Assembly (NCBI GenBank): GCA_002989075.1
Contig: PSQN01000002.1
Coordinates: 1,380,097-1,444,096, forward strand
Origin: Arthonia radiata
Taxonomy: Eukaryota > Ascomycota > Arthoniomycetes > Arthoniales > Arthoniaceae
Direction of reading: 5' to 3'
DNA length: 64,000 nucleotides
This document shows positions 1 through 12,229 of the stretch, piece by piece (the first letter of the stretch is position 1; the number at the start of each line of letters is the position of its first letter). The notes below the pieces were generated by a model. That model made no database searches. It worked only from the letters and a program-made list of their open reading frames with translations, and had not been told where the DNA came from. Both the position numbers and the translations under genes were made by a program.

Positions 1-536
1 CGGCTGCATCGGTCCGGAAATGTGGTGTACTCATCTCCAATTGCTGGAGAGACCCGATTGAATGGTCTCTGGGACTGCCATGCACGGTATCCCTGCGACT
101 CCGAGCTGCAGGCAGCCTCGCACCTCAGCCTCCTTCTGCATGGTTGCCTGACGCTTTGATAATGTCGGAATGCACCACTGTCTCAATGATTGCTTTGATA
201 AGCTTTTCAACTTGTGCAGATACCGTTCAGAAAAATCATAGTCAGGTCAAAGGTACTGACACGGCCATGGGCGAGCATCAGGCATGTCAACAACGAGTCT
301 AAGAAAGCCGCCTTTTGTTTATGTAGATGGCCCATGGACAGCGACAAAATGCGTGAAAGTTGTCCGACCACTGACTCAGAAGCTGTTCGAGCTCGAAGGA
401 AGTCTGGCCTCGACAGGCGGCTACACGGAATGTAGGGGTTGGAGGGCCGCAGCGCATCATACCAGAAGAGCCATCATCGTAATCTCCGAGTTCCAACAGC
501 TACCGAGAGTGACCGACGACGAAACAGTTCAATTCG
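1..536. other. Left-edge sequence without a confident gene
   Basis: This stretch has normal GC content and precedes the first complete reading frame. The + strand frame from 3 to 302 is open for about 99 codons and could be the tail or an internal exon of a gene that begins outside the window. A second + frame (284-619) overlaps the start of the next gene in another phase. I see no family motif in either, and no convincing splice pair joining them to the gene at 537. One or both may still be upstream exons of it. Confidence 0.3.
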
Positions 537-1886
537 ATGGCTCCAAAACGCTGTTCTCCTTGTGCCTTAAAAAGCTACCGCATCAGGCTGCGGACGATGT
601 TCGACAACGCCGACGATGATGTTGATGCCACGCTTGAGATTTTCCAAGTTCTCGAAGATTACGGTGCGCCTGGTCAAAATGGATGGGCACCGCTTCGCAA
701 CGCTGCCAGAGCTTATGGAGAGTTCGTCATGCGAGACTCGCTTCGAAGAGGGCTTCTAGATCCAGAAGACGCTCAAGTAGTCTTCGGACACGTTTTGGGC
801 GATGAGTATCCTGAGATCAGACTGCGGCTCCAAGCGACATGGCTCAAAGCTCAACATCTGGAACCTTCTACAGTGAAAAGCTGCCATGAGTCTGAAGCCG
901 AGACTTTGGGGACGATGCTGATTGAGAGCTTTCGCAGACTTGATGATGATGTCTCCAGTTCGACGATTGAGCAGGAGCGGCTGGACATCATAATGACCTG
1001 CAAGACAGCATCTGCGTCAATTCTGGAGTGTCACGAAGCTCGCGAAACCCTTTCCGGAGCACTGTGGCGGTTGGCTACCCCAATATCAGAGTCCGTGCAC
1101 TCAGTTGCAATGCTGACAGCCTCATCACTAGTCGAACATGTGCTGCTCTGCTGCTGCGGCGTGAATCCGACATCAAGTGATCAGCTTCACTGCGCACGCG
1201 ATAAATTCCAATCTCAGGATGTCTATCGATGCGTGGCATACGACCCGGCCAAATGCACAATCGCTCAGTGTCACCCTGACAGTGGGCTCTCTTCTATCAC
1301 AGACACTACGGCCGCAGACATCTGCACCTGGGTTCTGTTCAAAGCTTACGCTCAATCCAGCGAAACTGAGCTTCTGTCCACATTGCATGCTGCCGCCCTG
1401 GGCATCATGCGAGCTTTCACAAACCTGGAATTTCTGGATGCTTGCCGAGCGTCGGGAAAAACTGTGCCTGCGGCTCTCGTACTCGTGACAGAGGTGGCAC
1501 TCGAATTGCGTGCTCGTAATCCGTATCAGCCTAACCTTGGCGATGTGTCGATCCAGCTCAGGTCACTATTCATCAACCAACTCCTTCGAGGGCGTCCGGA
1601 AACAATTGAACTCGGAATCAGCACAATAGATTCCGTCATCATAGCCGCCGTTTCCAGAATCGAACAGCAGGCTGATGGTGGTGGGTTTCCAATGGTCAAG
1701 GCCGTCTGCGATTCCTTAGCGAGCTACGGCCCAGCTGTTGCAACATTGTATCGAGCTCGAACCATCATACGCCTCCTTCCGCTCGCAATCTCGAGAGCTT
1801 GGGCAAAGCAGATTCCGGACGCGAGCCACGATGAGTATGCCAACAACATCGAATCAGCAATGTCGGCACAGTATCTCAAAGAATGA
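537..1886 (+). CDS. Uncharacterised 449-residue protein
   Basis: A single uninterrupted frame of 449 residues with ordinary GC content. I do not recognise the family. The protein looks largely alpha-helical and soluble, with no signal peptide and no clear membrane segment. Visible landmarks are CSPC near residues 6-9, an acidic run DNADDDVD at 23-30, and a three-cysteine run at 205-207. The CxxC pair is alone, so I do not call a zinc finger. An in-frame stop at 510-512 makes 537 the first possible ATG in this frame; M21 is an alternative start. An upstream exon spliced into this frame cannot be excluded. It converges on the acyltransferase gene, about 1.1 kb away. Length and normal base composition argue that it is a real host gene, but its function is unknown. 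Confidence 0.6.
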   Translation: MAPKRCSPCALKSYRIRLRTMFDNADDDVDATLEIFQVLEDYGAPGQNGWAPLRNAARAYGEFVMRDSLRRGLLDPEDAQVVFGHVLGDEYPEIRLRLQATWLKAQHLEPSTVKSCHESEAETLGTMLIESFRRLDDDVSSSTIEQERLDIIMTCKTASASILECHEARETLSGALWRLATPISESVHSVAMLTASSLVEHVLLCCCGVNPTSSDQLHCARDKFQSQDVYRCVAYDPAKCTIAQCHPDSGLSSITDTTAADICTWVLFKAYAQSSETELLSTLHAAALGIMRAFTNLEFLDACRASGKTVPAALVLVTEVALELRARNPYQPNLGDVSIQLRSLFINQLLRGRPETIELGISTIDSVIIAAVSRIEQQADGGGFPMVKAVCDSLASYGPAVATLYRARTIIRLLPLAISRAWAKQIPDASHDEYANNIESAMSAQYLKE

Positions 1887-2966
1887 TGGACTAGAAATAA
1901 GCGAACATAATCCATGCTAAATGACTAAACTGTCGTTCACTGGGCCGGGCTACTGGACACTGGGGCTTAGAAGCGCTGTCAAGTCGTTATAGAGGCTGCT
2001 GCCCCTCGATATCCTCATAGATTCAATACGCACCACTTAGACAGGAACTTTGAGCATCTTGTGCATCTTTCTCCGGTAAAAATGCGTGCGATCACTTTCT
2101 TTACAGAGCCAGCTCGGCACTCCTCCTCGCCCTGTGTAGAAAATCGATTCATCAAAAAGCCGCGGCCGAAGCTAGGCATTTTACTAGCCTGAGATCGACG
2201 TTCCTTGCAGGTTTAGAATTGGCTGCAAGCTAAGCCACGCAAGGCAATGGTCAACGGAGTGAACGTCTCAGTCTAACATGGAGACGTCAATGCTCAATGA
2301 GTCATGCACATTTAGGAGAGGCCTTGGACGGGCTACGGTCGAGTATAATGTGCAATTGTCCGCTTGATAAGGCGATGGGGTTCACCTGCCGAACATCTCA
2401 GCTTAGTTGTCGAAAAGCAACATGGCGTTGGCGCAGAAAATGCTGACTACTGGCTGCATTCCACAGTACTGTTTGCCCTTGAAGCCAAATGGGGATCAGA
2501 GGCCCTGAATGTAGTGTAGACCGCACGCCTCAAGTCTTATGTCCTCGTAGAAGATCTCTACGTGACGCGAGCGGCGCTCGTGACATGTGGAGTATGTACT
2601 ACGCTAGATTGGATGTGCGCGAAAAGCCATGGATACGATGCAACAGGTTCAACGTAAGCCAAGGTTGTAAGCCACATTGGTCAAACAACGCTCTTGCAGT
2701 AGTGGACAGGTGAAGATTATGAGGATTGTCGAGTACTGATCTCGTTATCGGTGCGGTAGCTTCCTTTGATATACCTTACAAGTCGTTCAGTTGAGGTATG
2801 CATATCATGGCTGAACTAAGTCTTAGCGCTGCAGCTTGATAGCTCCCTCATGCCACCCAATAGACTTGTCCACATTAGTCACCACAGCCAAGCTCGCTGG
2901 ACCTTCTTCCTTCACGAGACCTCTCGCTCCCACGCGCACTACCCCCACCACCGCCACCGGCCCAAC
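1887..2966. other. Intergenic region between convergent genes
   Basis: About 1.1 kb of normal-GC sequence between the stop codons of two genes that point at each other. It should hold both 3' ends and terminators. The + strand frame 2489-2713 (74 codons) has no recognisable content and I do not treat it as a gene. The 2850-2966 part is C-rich and looks like the 3' untranslated side of the - strand gene. Confidence 0.5.
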
Positions 2967-4491
2967 CTAGAACTCACAGAACGCCCCTTCGGGACTCTCC
3001 TCCTCCAACTCCACCCCGAGCCCCTTCTCCAACTCCCCTTTCAGACTGCGCAACACCTCCCTCATGTACCCCTCCTCATAAAACGCCTCATTATAACTCG
3101 TGAGCAGACTCATCCTGCCCCGCCACGTCTGCAAATGCGCCGTAATCTCCCTCGACGCATGATCAATCACGATCCCCAGCTTCTCCACCTCCAGCACACG
3201 CTGCCCGTCCGCATTCCTGTAGGTACCGGTGAAGTGCTTGTCGAGGATGCCGAGGCTGCTGACGAGGAGGGTGCTAGAGGGCGGGGAACCAGCTGGCGGC
3301 GGCACGAAGGCGAGCGACCAGGTGATGTCGATGTGGGCGCGGAGGCCGCGGAGGATCTCGGGAGTGGGGGTGAGGGAGCGGTATTGGGTTGTGAGGTTTT
3401 CGGTGAGCTCAGGAAAGGAGAGGCCGTACGGGACGGAGATGGAAGGGCTGCTTATGTAGAGGTTGAGGGCGTGGGAGGGGGTGTTGTAAGGGGCGGGGCT
3501 GGAGGGGGTGGGGTGTCAGCGCGGATAACGGGTCGATGCTGGGTGACGCCGCTTACAGGTGTGGTCGCAGATTGTGCGGCATGACGCCTGACCACTGGAG
3601 GCCTTTCGTCGCCTCAGAAGCGTGCGCATGCGTCGCGAGGATTGTGGCGGCGTTGACTGCCACCGTGACCGTGATGTTGCGCTCTTTGCAGGCTTTGACG
3701 ATCCTGGCCGTAGACTCGGGCGTGAAGTTGAGATTGGCATTGCGCACGCGCGCTGGGATAGTCTGAGCGTCACCATTGTACCGGAGACCCACGGCCGGTC
3801 TGGATTCAATAATCTCAGTCAATTTTTTCTCTGCCCGCTCCCTGATGGCGTCGTCGAATTCCAACGGTGTACATGCGGCTGTCTCGATGCTGGGACTTAG
3901 GTTTTCGATCTCGTCACCCCATTCGATCTGGCCTGCGTCGACGCTGCGGGCGAGAAGCTCAAAGAAGCGATTCATGAACATGTAACAGCCAATGCCATCG
4001 AGGCGCGACTTGATAGCATGTCAGTGTGCTGGACTCATAGAATAGGTGCTATTGGCATCTATACTCACGTGTTGGCAGTGAAAGACGACTTCCGAGCACT
4101 GTGGCAAGTAGTACAGCGCAGGTAGCGGGCGCACCTGAAGGCTTCGAATGAGTTCATTGGCGTCCTTGACGTCCTCTCGGGCAATGCACGTAAATCCCAG
4201 CCATTCCTCAAGATCCTGCGGCGAAGGGACCTTGTACACTTTCTCATTTGTCTCGGTGTCATGCAGCGCCGCAAGTCCTGGAAATTCGAAGCGCAGTTGG
4301 GCCCACACAGAGCGCACGGACTGAAAGGTTGGCCGAGGGAAAGAATCAAGAGTGCAAAACCTGGCTTTCAAGTTGAGTGAGTAGAATTCGTAGCCAAGCG
4401 GCGCAGTCATCATTTCTAGCTTAGCCATGAAGCCTTCGAAACGGTCGAGTGGAACCCGCCATTCGTCGTCGGATACCTTTGTCCAGTTCAT
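2967..4491 (-). CDS. Tri3/condensation-type acyltransferase, three exons, 468 residues
   Basis: Inferred to transfer an acyl group from acyl-CoA to an alcohol. Exons on the - strand: 4491-4069, 4008-3557 and 3498-2967, with introns of 60 and 58 bp (donors GTGAGT and GTAAGC, acceptors CAAG and CCAG). The joined frame is 468 codons plus a TAG stop, with no internal stop. The signature is H141-S-R-L-D145-G146, the HxxxDG motif in which the histidine acts as catalytic base. The first intron falls directly after H141, so the motif exists only after splicing. Downstream, residues around LNFTPESTARIV and the C-terminal ISSPSISVPYG region resemble fungal Tri3-like alcohol acetyltransferases, and the length fits that family (about 450-500). 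No signal peptide is seen, so it is probably cytosolic. Substrate unknown. BAHD-like or NRPS condensation-domain relatives are the alternatives. Confidence 0.8.
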
Positions 4492-5370
4492 GGTGAATGA
4501 CTGAGCGGCAAGTGAAAACCAGAGAAGACAATGAGAAGGTACAGGTCGAGACTACTAAAACTTGCTATGATAAAACGCAAATCTTGGGTATGGAAAAGCG
4601 GTGATGAGCTTATATAAAGGCGATCTCAGACGAAAAGCAGCGGCGGCACATCTTGAAGATATTGATTATCAGTCGCATCTCGATCTATTTCGCTTCTCTG
4701 CACAAGTCTAGGGAGGCGCTCCGTTATGGTGGAGGTGCGCCATCGTATGCAAGCCAGCAGCGCCGTCTCCTACACAAAAACTTGTAAGCGCGCACACGTA
4801 ATGCCCATGGCGGCGTCTTACTATAAAAGCAGGGGGCTTCAAACACATAGAATGAGAACATGCCTGCGCAACGTGGTATGGTGTTGATTTTGCGTGTCCC
4901 ACGGTACAAATCGACCGCAAAGAGTGCAGTCGTTGTGAAAGGGCGCGGCGGAGCAGATACGCTAGGTGGCTAGCTCCACCGGCGAAACTTAAATCCGAAA
5001 CGGCTTCGAAATCTTGGCGGTCGGCTAGCGCGGCGGTTTCAACGGCGCAATGCTAAGCGTGATCACTCATGTCGTGGCTTGAGTTACACGAAAGCGCTTA
5101 CAGCCTGCACCGTCGGTATGGAAAGGAGCGTGTTAGTAATGCCCTCTATCTAAGAGGTCGACAGTTCTGATTCCTCCGTCCCTACAGCTGTATCCCATAT
5201 ATTCAGTTCGAGGTCTGTTGTTAGGCGGCTAGAGCAGGACATTTCTGTCGGCAGAAGAGGAACGCTAGGAAAGCCATCAAATTTTCGTATAGCTGGGGTA
5301 TGTTGGACAACTTCACTGCTATATCCGTACATCCAAACCGTTTATGCTTGTTTCGGCGTTACTCGCACAA
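4492..5370. other. Promoter-side intergenic region up to the repeat island
   Basis: Normal-GC sequence upstream of the acyltransferase gene, containing the TATA-like box at 4609-4618. Short - strand frames (4708-4920, 5150-5332) show no recognisable content. Base composition changes within a few dozen bases near 5,350-5,400, where the AT-rich block begins. I see no gene here. Confidence 0.5.
4609..4618 (-). promoter_or_regulatory. TATA-like box upstream of the acyltransferase gene
   Basis: On the - strand the sequence reads TTTATATAAG, about 120 bp upstream of the ATG at 4491. Spacing and sequence suit a TATA box for the acyltransferase gene. This is inferred from sequence only. Confidence 0.4.
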
Positions 5371-7729
5371 TAAAATTTTAATTTTTAACAGGATAAGCAA
5401 TGTCTAGCGGTAGCAAGGATCTCTCTAGATCTAGAACCTTACTTCTAAGCCCGGTCGTATTAAATTTATAGTTAGTAATTTATAGTACTACCAACGCTAT
5501 AACTTCTAATTAAGCTAAGTACTAGTTAGGGTACTAGCTACTACTACTTCTAAATAGTTATAATATAGACGCCTTTACTAGATATTTCTTACCTATAAAT
5601 TAATTCTATCTAAACTAGCTCGTATTATTACTAAATATCTTAACGTCTCTATATATTAGTAGAGCTAATAGAGTTAGATTAGTTTAAGCTACTAACATCT
5701 ATCTACTAGGAATTTTAATTTTAGAGATAGTTCTTCTACTAATAGAGATAAGTAACTTAACTTATAAGGCCTTATATAACATACTATTTAGCTTTAAATA
5801 AACTACTAACTTCTCTACTAGATCTTCTATAGTTAGAGTTAAGCTAAGTATTAGTACTACCTTCTTATATAGAGTATTAAGAAGTATTATATCTTATAAA
5901 ATATAGTATATATATTAGAAGATTAACCTCTAGATATTTATATAAGTTCTATAATTAACTAGTAACTATTAGTAAATTTACCTCTATATAGACTAGTCTA
6001 ATTAAGTAACTTATAACTAAGATATAAAGTCTAAGTTAGCTATCTAATTAGTATATAATAAGTCTACTTCTATAAGATAGCTATTAAGAGACTTTAATAG
6101 TACTAATATACCTTTACTTTTACTTATAGAAGCGGCTAGATAGGCTAAGTACGTAGTATAGTACTAATAGAGTTTATACTTTAGACTAAGTATCTAGAGA
6201 AATAGACTACTATAGATAAATATCTAAACTTATAAGTTAACTACTTTAGTACTTCTATAGACATAAGCTTTAATCTTAGTTATTATATTACTATAGAAGG
6301 CTTTAGTAGTTAATAATATACCAATCTTACTATTTTTTATATATATTAGTATATAGCTATTATATCTATATCTATTATAGAGTTTAGCTTATTTAAGGCC
6401 TATAATATATTATATATAGTAAAAATAAATACTAAACTAGAATTAGTATATATATATAATTAAATATTAAATTCTATCTAGAATAGCTAATACTAGATTA
6501 ATTATAATACTATCTTTATTACTATTATTATTACAAGCTTAGTATTTAGTATACTAGCCTTTTATCTTAATAATAGTATCTAGTGACTATAGAAATAAGA
6601 AAGTATACTATATATACTTTAATATTCCTTTTATTAATATTAATAAAAGCCTTATATAGAGTAATCTTAATCTTCTACTTATATATACTCTTACTAATAA
6701 TAATACGTATATTAACTAGAAGAGTATATAGTTAGATTTAATAGATAATAGTATTAAAAAACTATAGTAAAAAGTAAAAGAGTAAAGCTCTAGCTAATTA
6801 GTAAATATATAAAGCTAGCTAAGTAGAGTAGACTAAAATAGAAAATAGTCTAGAGTTAGCTAAGCTAACTCTAGTAGAACCTAAAGGATTCTAGCTAGAG
6901 TTCTATTACTATCTCTTCTCTAGACTAGTAGATATTCTTATTTACTATTAGATTAATTAATAGTTCTAATAATAGTACTAATTAAAGTCTAACTAGTAGA
7001 AGTTAGCTAGATTAAGATATATAGTACGAATATAGAGAGTAGTAAGAAATTGAGTAGATACTTAGATATAAGAGAAATCTCTAGAATTACTATTAAATTA
7101 AAGCTTTTAGAAGTTAGTAATATAGATAAGCTAGAGCTAGTTTAGACTTATTAGATTCTTAGTATAGTAGAATAATATAAGCGCTAGATTACTCTTAGTA
7201 TTAGTATTCTAGATAATAAGGTTATAGTTAAGATAGATAGTAATCTAGTTCTTCTAGAGAGAGTTATATTTAGCCTATATATAGATAAATTAAAAGTTAT
7301 TAAAGAGAATAATAAGAATTGTATTGTATAGAAGAATAGGGTTAGTAAATTTATTATAGTTAATATAGTACTTCTAGTTAGTCTTAAAAGAATTCTAAAC
7401 AACTTTTTAGCGAATATAGTAGTAGTAGACTAGAAGAAAAAGAATAATAGTATTATATATACTAGAGAGTTTTATTAGCTATTTATAGAACTTCTCTATA
7501 CTAGTATTAGTAAGAGAGAGTAGAGAGATTAGCTAAGATAGTAGTAGATTATTAGGTATATTATAGTTTTAGATATAAGATTTTAATAATTTTTTAGGTT
7601 ATTAATAGTTTATAGAATTATTAAAATATTATAAAGAAAAATTAGAGAATTTAGATAGAAGAAATAAAAGAAAATCTAGAAAGATAGAAGTAGAAGATAG
7701 ATTATTATCTTTTATCTTTACTTTCATCT
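5371..7729. repeat. Unassigned degraded repeat DNA
   Basis: About 2.4 kb of very AT-rich, heavily mutated sequence at the left border of the island. It should contain the 3' end of relic F, and possibly other older elements, but I could not find a terminal repeat or a family motif. The first roughly 90 bases are less eroded than what follows. The small - strand frame at 7184-7402 is a chance frame rich in Leu, Ile and Arg and is not annotated. Confidence 0.5.
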
Positions 7730-8829
7730 TTACTTTCTAGGTATTTAAGGTCTAGCTAGTAGAGTTTAGATATATATAGATAATAGTTATAGTAGTTCTA
7801 TAGTACCGCTTAGCTATACTTAAAGTTATTAATAGAGTGCTACTTAAAGTTATTACTATAGCCCTTCTATTTTACTTATATCTATAGTCTTTTATTTATT
7901 TTTTTAATTAATTAAATTTCTCTAATAATATACTCTTTTTTACTATTAATATTCTTTAGTAGAGGGTTTTTAGCTACTTAGCCTAGAGGAAGATTATTTT
8001 TATTAAGCTATAAGATATTAGAGTAAAAGATAAAATAGATATTATAGTATAACTATAGAAGTTTAAGTTAGTATAAGATATCTACCTTCTTTTCAATCTT
8101 AAAGGAACCTATAAACTTAAACTCTAGCTTCTTAGTTAGATAAATAAGCTTAAGATTATATATTAAAAGATAGACTTACTAGCCTAGCTACTAAGCAATA
8201 TCTATTTAGTACTTATTAGCTTACTATCTTATTTATTTCTAACTTTTTTGAATTCTAGTATATATAAAGCTTTAGATCTTACTATATTAGTTAGTAATAG
8301 CCTAGATATTCTAGAAGATAATCTAGTTCTATATATTTTTAGTAGTTAATAGAGAATCTAGTTAGTTAAAACTATACTTTAGAATAATCTCTTAGCTAAT
8401 AAAAAGAGGTTTAACTCTAGTAGTTATATTCTTTATTAAATTTATAGTATATTAGATAATAGAGAGGTACTTAGACTAGTTATTCTACTTTTAGGATAAA
8501 GTAGTACTAGAGATAAGCCTCTATTTCTTAGTTAATAATCTTAGTTTATCTATTAGTCTATAGATAGTAGGTAGTTAATAAGTATAGCTTAATATATACT
8601 AGATTAGTAAGTATCTTCTAGAAGGTATTAGTCTAAAAGGTTCTATAGTTAGTAATAATTATTTTTAGAGTCTTTATATAGTAGTAAATATTATAGAAGA
8701 ATAGTTTAGTATTATTTTTAGTATAGAGATCTTTCCTACTATAGTATTAAGAGATATAAAAGTATTCTTTATTAAGCTAATTAATAGTAATTGAAGTAGT
8801 ATTATTCTACTAGATATTATCTAGTAGAG

Positions 8830-9301
8830 TGTAACGCCGGTCGCTAAGAGAACCAAACTAAGGCTTACTTGCCTTGTATACTTATTGACCTTGGTAGTAG
8901 ATATCTTATATACTAGAAACTAAAAGATAGGAGAGGCGAGATAGATTATAAAGGGTAAGAGAAGCTTAACTAAAGTAGATAGAAGATAAAGTATATTACC
9001 TAAATATAGTTAAGAAACTTATATTTAAATATTAAGTTAATAGACTAAAGTTTATTCTAAGGTCGGCTATTAGTTTAGCTATATAGTTTAAGATACAAGA
9101 GAGGTTCTTTAGAGCCGCCGTAGCCGCTAATATTCTTATAGGTAACCAAGGCTTTTTAGCTTAATGTACCTGCTTTAGCCGCTATCGGCAAAAGAGGTCT
9201 TATCGGCTAAAGATACGCTAGTACCTATTAGTATCCTAGCGAGTAGTAGGTATTAATGCTCAGAGGTTCGCTTAGCTATCCTAAGCTTAGCGTTTATAAT
9301 A
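8830..9301 (-). repeat. LTR of copy D (3' LTR), U3 type 2
   Basis: 472 bp, equal in length to its partner at 30922-31393. On the coding strand it starts with the type 2 left part (recalling TGTTATAAACGC) and ends with the shared 270 bp right part. The polypurine tract lies immediately inside it. Confidence 0.9.
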
Positions 9302-11779
9302 CAATTCCCCTTCTTCTAGTTAAGTTGTCTCTAACTAACCTTTGCTCCTTACTTTTTTTGATACCGTATAAGTACAACTCGCCGCAGTCTCTTAGATTTG
9401 TTCTATAAGTTGTTATACTTAAGATTGCTGTATTACTGTTTAGTACTAATTAAAAATAGGTCCGTGCCTCTCTAATTAAAACTTACGGCAATAAAATACC
9501 TTCTTGCTTTTATTACGCTTATCTAAGTTAGCATTGTTTTTTAGTATCTAGTCGGTATATATATACAGGCTATACTTATATAGAGAAGCTCTATAACGTT
9601 CGTTTCTTGCTAGCTAATAGTTAGTTTCTCTTTTACTTACCTTCTATTCTTTTACTAACGCGCTCGTTAGCTAATTCTATTTGTTTCTAATACTTTTAAA
9701 TATTTAATGCTCTTTAATGCGCTAAGAAGCGTTATACCAAAAAGAAGCAGTTAAAGGAAGAAGTAGAGGGAAAAGCTTAGGTTACTTTAGAAGAGTAGCT
9801 TCGTAAGAAATAAAAAGTCTTATAGCTAAAGAAGAAGGTAGACGTATTGCGAGCGTCTACGTTAGATAAATTAAATTATAATAAGCTATTAGAGTAGAAA
9901 GAGTTGTCTGCTGCTATATTAGGTAGCGATATACTAGATACGCCTAGCAGACTATCTATAGATTTTTATAAAGATTTGTTTTCTAAATTAAGTAGTAGAC
10001 TTATAATATAGTAGACTAGCTCGTTTACGGATAATCTAAGTATCGATAAGGCGTACTAGATAGTAAATTAGAGTGTTAGTGCTACTATAACCGATTAATA
10101 TTCTAGTTTTAATATCGTTAAATAGTATTTTTATAGTTAGTTAGGTTTTATTCCAGTTTCTATTGGTTTTTGTATTTAAAGTATGTTAAAAAGGTACAGG
10201 AAAGAAGAAGGATACTACTACAAAGAGTAGAAAGACGAGACCAGCTTAAGACTAGTACAATACTTAGGCTTAATACAGGTACAATACTTAGTAGCAAGGA
10301 GAAGCTGTTGTTATATTGTCTGTCTTGTTAGCTAGAATTCTCTAGAGAGATTCTAGCTTATATATCTAAGTCTAGCGGCCTGTATAGAACTTACTAGATA
10401 TCTATTCTTTTAATAGGAGCCAGATAACCTATAACTTACCGTATAAGACGGTAATTCCGTCTATTTAAAACTATTAGTCTCTAAGTCTATTCTATATTGT
10501 CTTAGACTACAGGCCAGCTGTCTAGAATGGGTTGTACAATGCTCCTTTTTGTCCTAGACCCAGGCCACTAGGCCCGACCCTTTAGGTAAAAGGCTTGTTC
10601 TATTCTAGACCAAGACAGCTAGTAGGACCTATCCAATATTCTAGGCCCCTGAGGGTTCCGGCTAACCAGCTAGTTGGTTAATTTCTAACAAAGTATTCTT
10701 TCTATTTTATAAGATACTGTCGTTTACCTCAATATTGTCTATAAGCTCGAATCGTTTCGACATTATACTCGGGTTCTTGGTTGTTAGAAAGAATCTCTAG
10801 GTTGGGTCGTTCTGCTTCTTAAAAGTAGACTAGTTTTAATAGTACTACATAGAATATAGAATGTATTCTTATTGTCTTTAGGAGTTCTAGTTTAAACGTT
10901 ATAGGTCCCAATTGCTGTAAAATTTTAAACGGTTCTGTCTTAGTATAGTTAAGTTTCTTACTTAGTTTAGTAGTTTTTATGTTTCTTATAAGTAAATAAG
11001 CTCTTCCCCCCTCTTTTATGCTTGTATTTAGGATAGTTCTTAACTTATTATATTATTTCCTTGTTTGTTTGTTAATAAACTTACTGTTAGACTTTAACTA
11101 CTGGTACAGGGTTTTTATGCTTATAGCTATTTACGTAGCTGTTTTATTTTCTATAGTATTCTGTAGCTGTCTGCTTTAAAGAGGGTAGTAGCTATATAGT
11201 ATATAGAACGGAGTTATTTTCGTTATATCGTTCTTTATATTATTATGCGCGGCTTGTGCAACTAGTAGTAACTGTATCCAGTCGTTTTACTGGTAGTTAA
11301 TATATACTCGGAGATACTGTTTTAGTGTTTAATTTGTTCGTTCTGTCTGTCTGTCTGTTTACAGATAGAATAACGTTAATATCTTCTATTTCGTTCCTAG
11401 TTGTTGTATTAGAGACGTTTAAAATCGTAAGACGAATTTTAAGTCTCTGTCTAAGATAATTCTTTGTAGTTAACTATAGTTCGCTAGAACGATCTAAAGG
11501 AATATATATACTAATTGTTTCGAATTGCTAGCTTCCTTGTAAGGTACGAAGTACGCGTACTTTGTTAGTTTGTTGTATATAACTAAAATAGCGTCGTAAG
11601 CTACTTCTGTTAGTAAATCCTTAGACGTTAGTAGTTTAGTAATAAAGTCTAGTAAGACTATATACTATAGTCTTTTAGGTATCTTTAGTAGCTGTAGTTT
11701 GCTATATAGTAAATGCCTCGGGTACTTAATTCTTGCGTATATATCGTATTCTCGGATATAATTCTCGACGTAATGTCGG

Positions 11780-12229
11780 TGTTACGATCTTACTACATCA
11801 AGCTAGTACAAGGCTGAGCGCAGCCAGCCTTATTAGAGCATTATACAGTATACCCGATAACTCCGACATAGCGACATCGGCGACGTCGCTACATCGCAAT
11901 AGAATCCTAACTACGCGACAAAGAGATTGTTAAGACCGTTAGACACAGAAAAACATACCTATATACCTTAGACTATATAGCTAGACTAATAACCGACCTT
12001 AGAATAGACTTTAGTCTATTAACTCAATATTTAAATATAAGTTTCTTAACTATATTTAGATAACGTACTTTACCTTCTGTCTACTTTAGTTAAGCCCCTC
12101 TTACTCTCTGTAATCTGTCTCGCCTCTCCTACCTTTTAGTCTCTAGCATACAAGATACCTACTACCAAGGTCGATAAGTATACAAGGCAAGTAAGCCTTA
12201 GTTCGGTTCTCCCAGCGACCGGCGTTATA
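11780..12229 (+). repeat. Solo LTR, U3 type 3, inside copy D
   Basis: A lone 450 bp LTR starting TGTTACGATC and ending GGCGTTATA, flanked by a perfect GTCGG duplication (11775-11779 and 12230-12234). The last 270 bp (11960-12229) match the right-hand part of all other LTRs of this family. The first 180 bp match only the LTR of partial copy E. A solo LTR of this kind is what recombination between the two LTRs of a full element leaves behind. It entered after D. Confidence 0.9.

Noticed and set aside
2489-2713. 74-codon + strand frame between the convergent genes
   Set aside because: Short, no family motif, no splice partner, and no supporting context.
2850-3584. Long 244-codon + strand frame
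   Set aside because: It is the antisense shadow of the acyltransferase gene's last exon; the - strand model has good splice sites and a known motif.
7184-7402. 72-codon - strand frame rich in Leu, Ile and Arg
   Set aside because: Composition is what AT-rich RIP-mutated DNA gives by chance on one strand; no motif.
11733-11933. 66-codon + strand frame
   Set aside because: It straddles the edge of a solo LTR and is not a gene.
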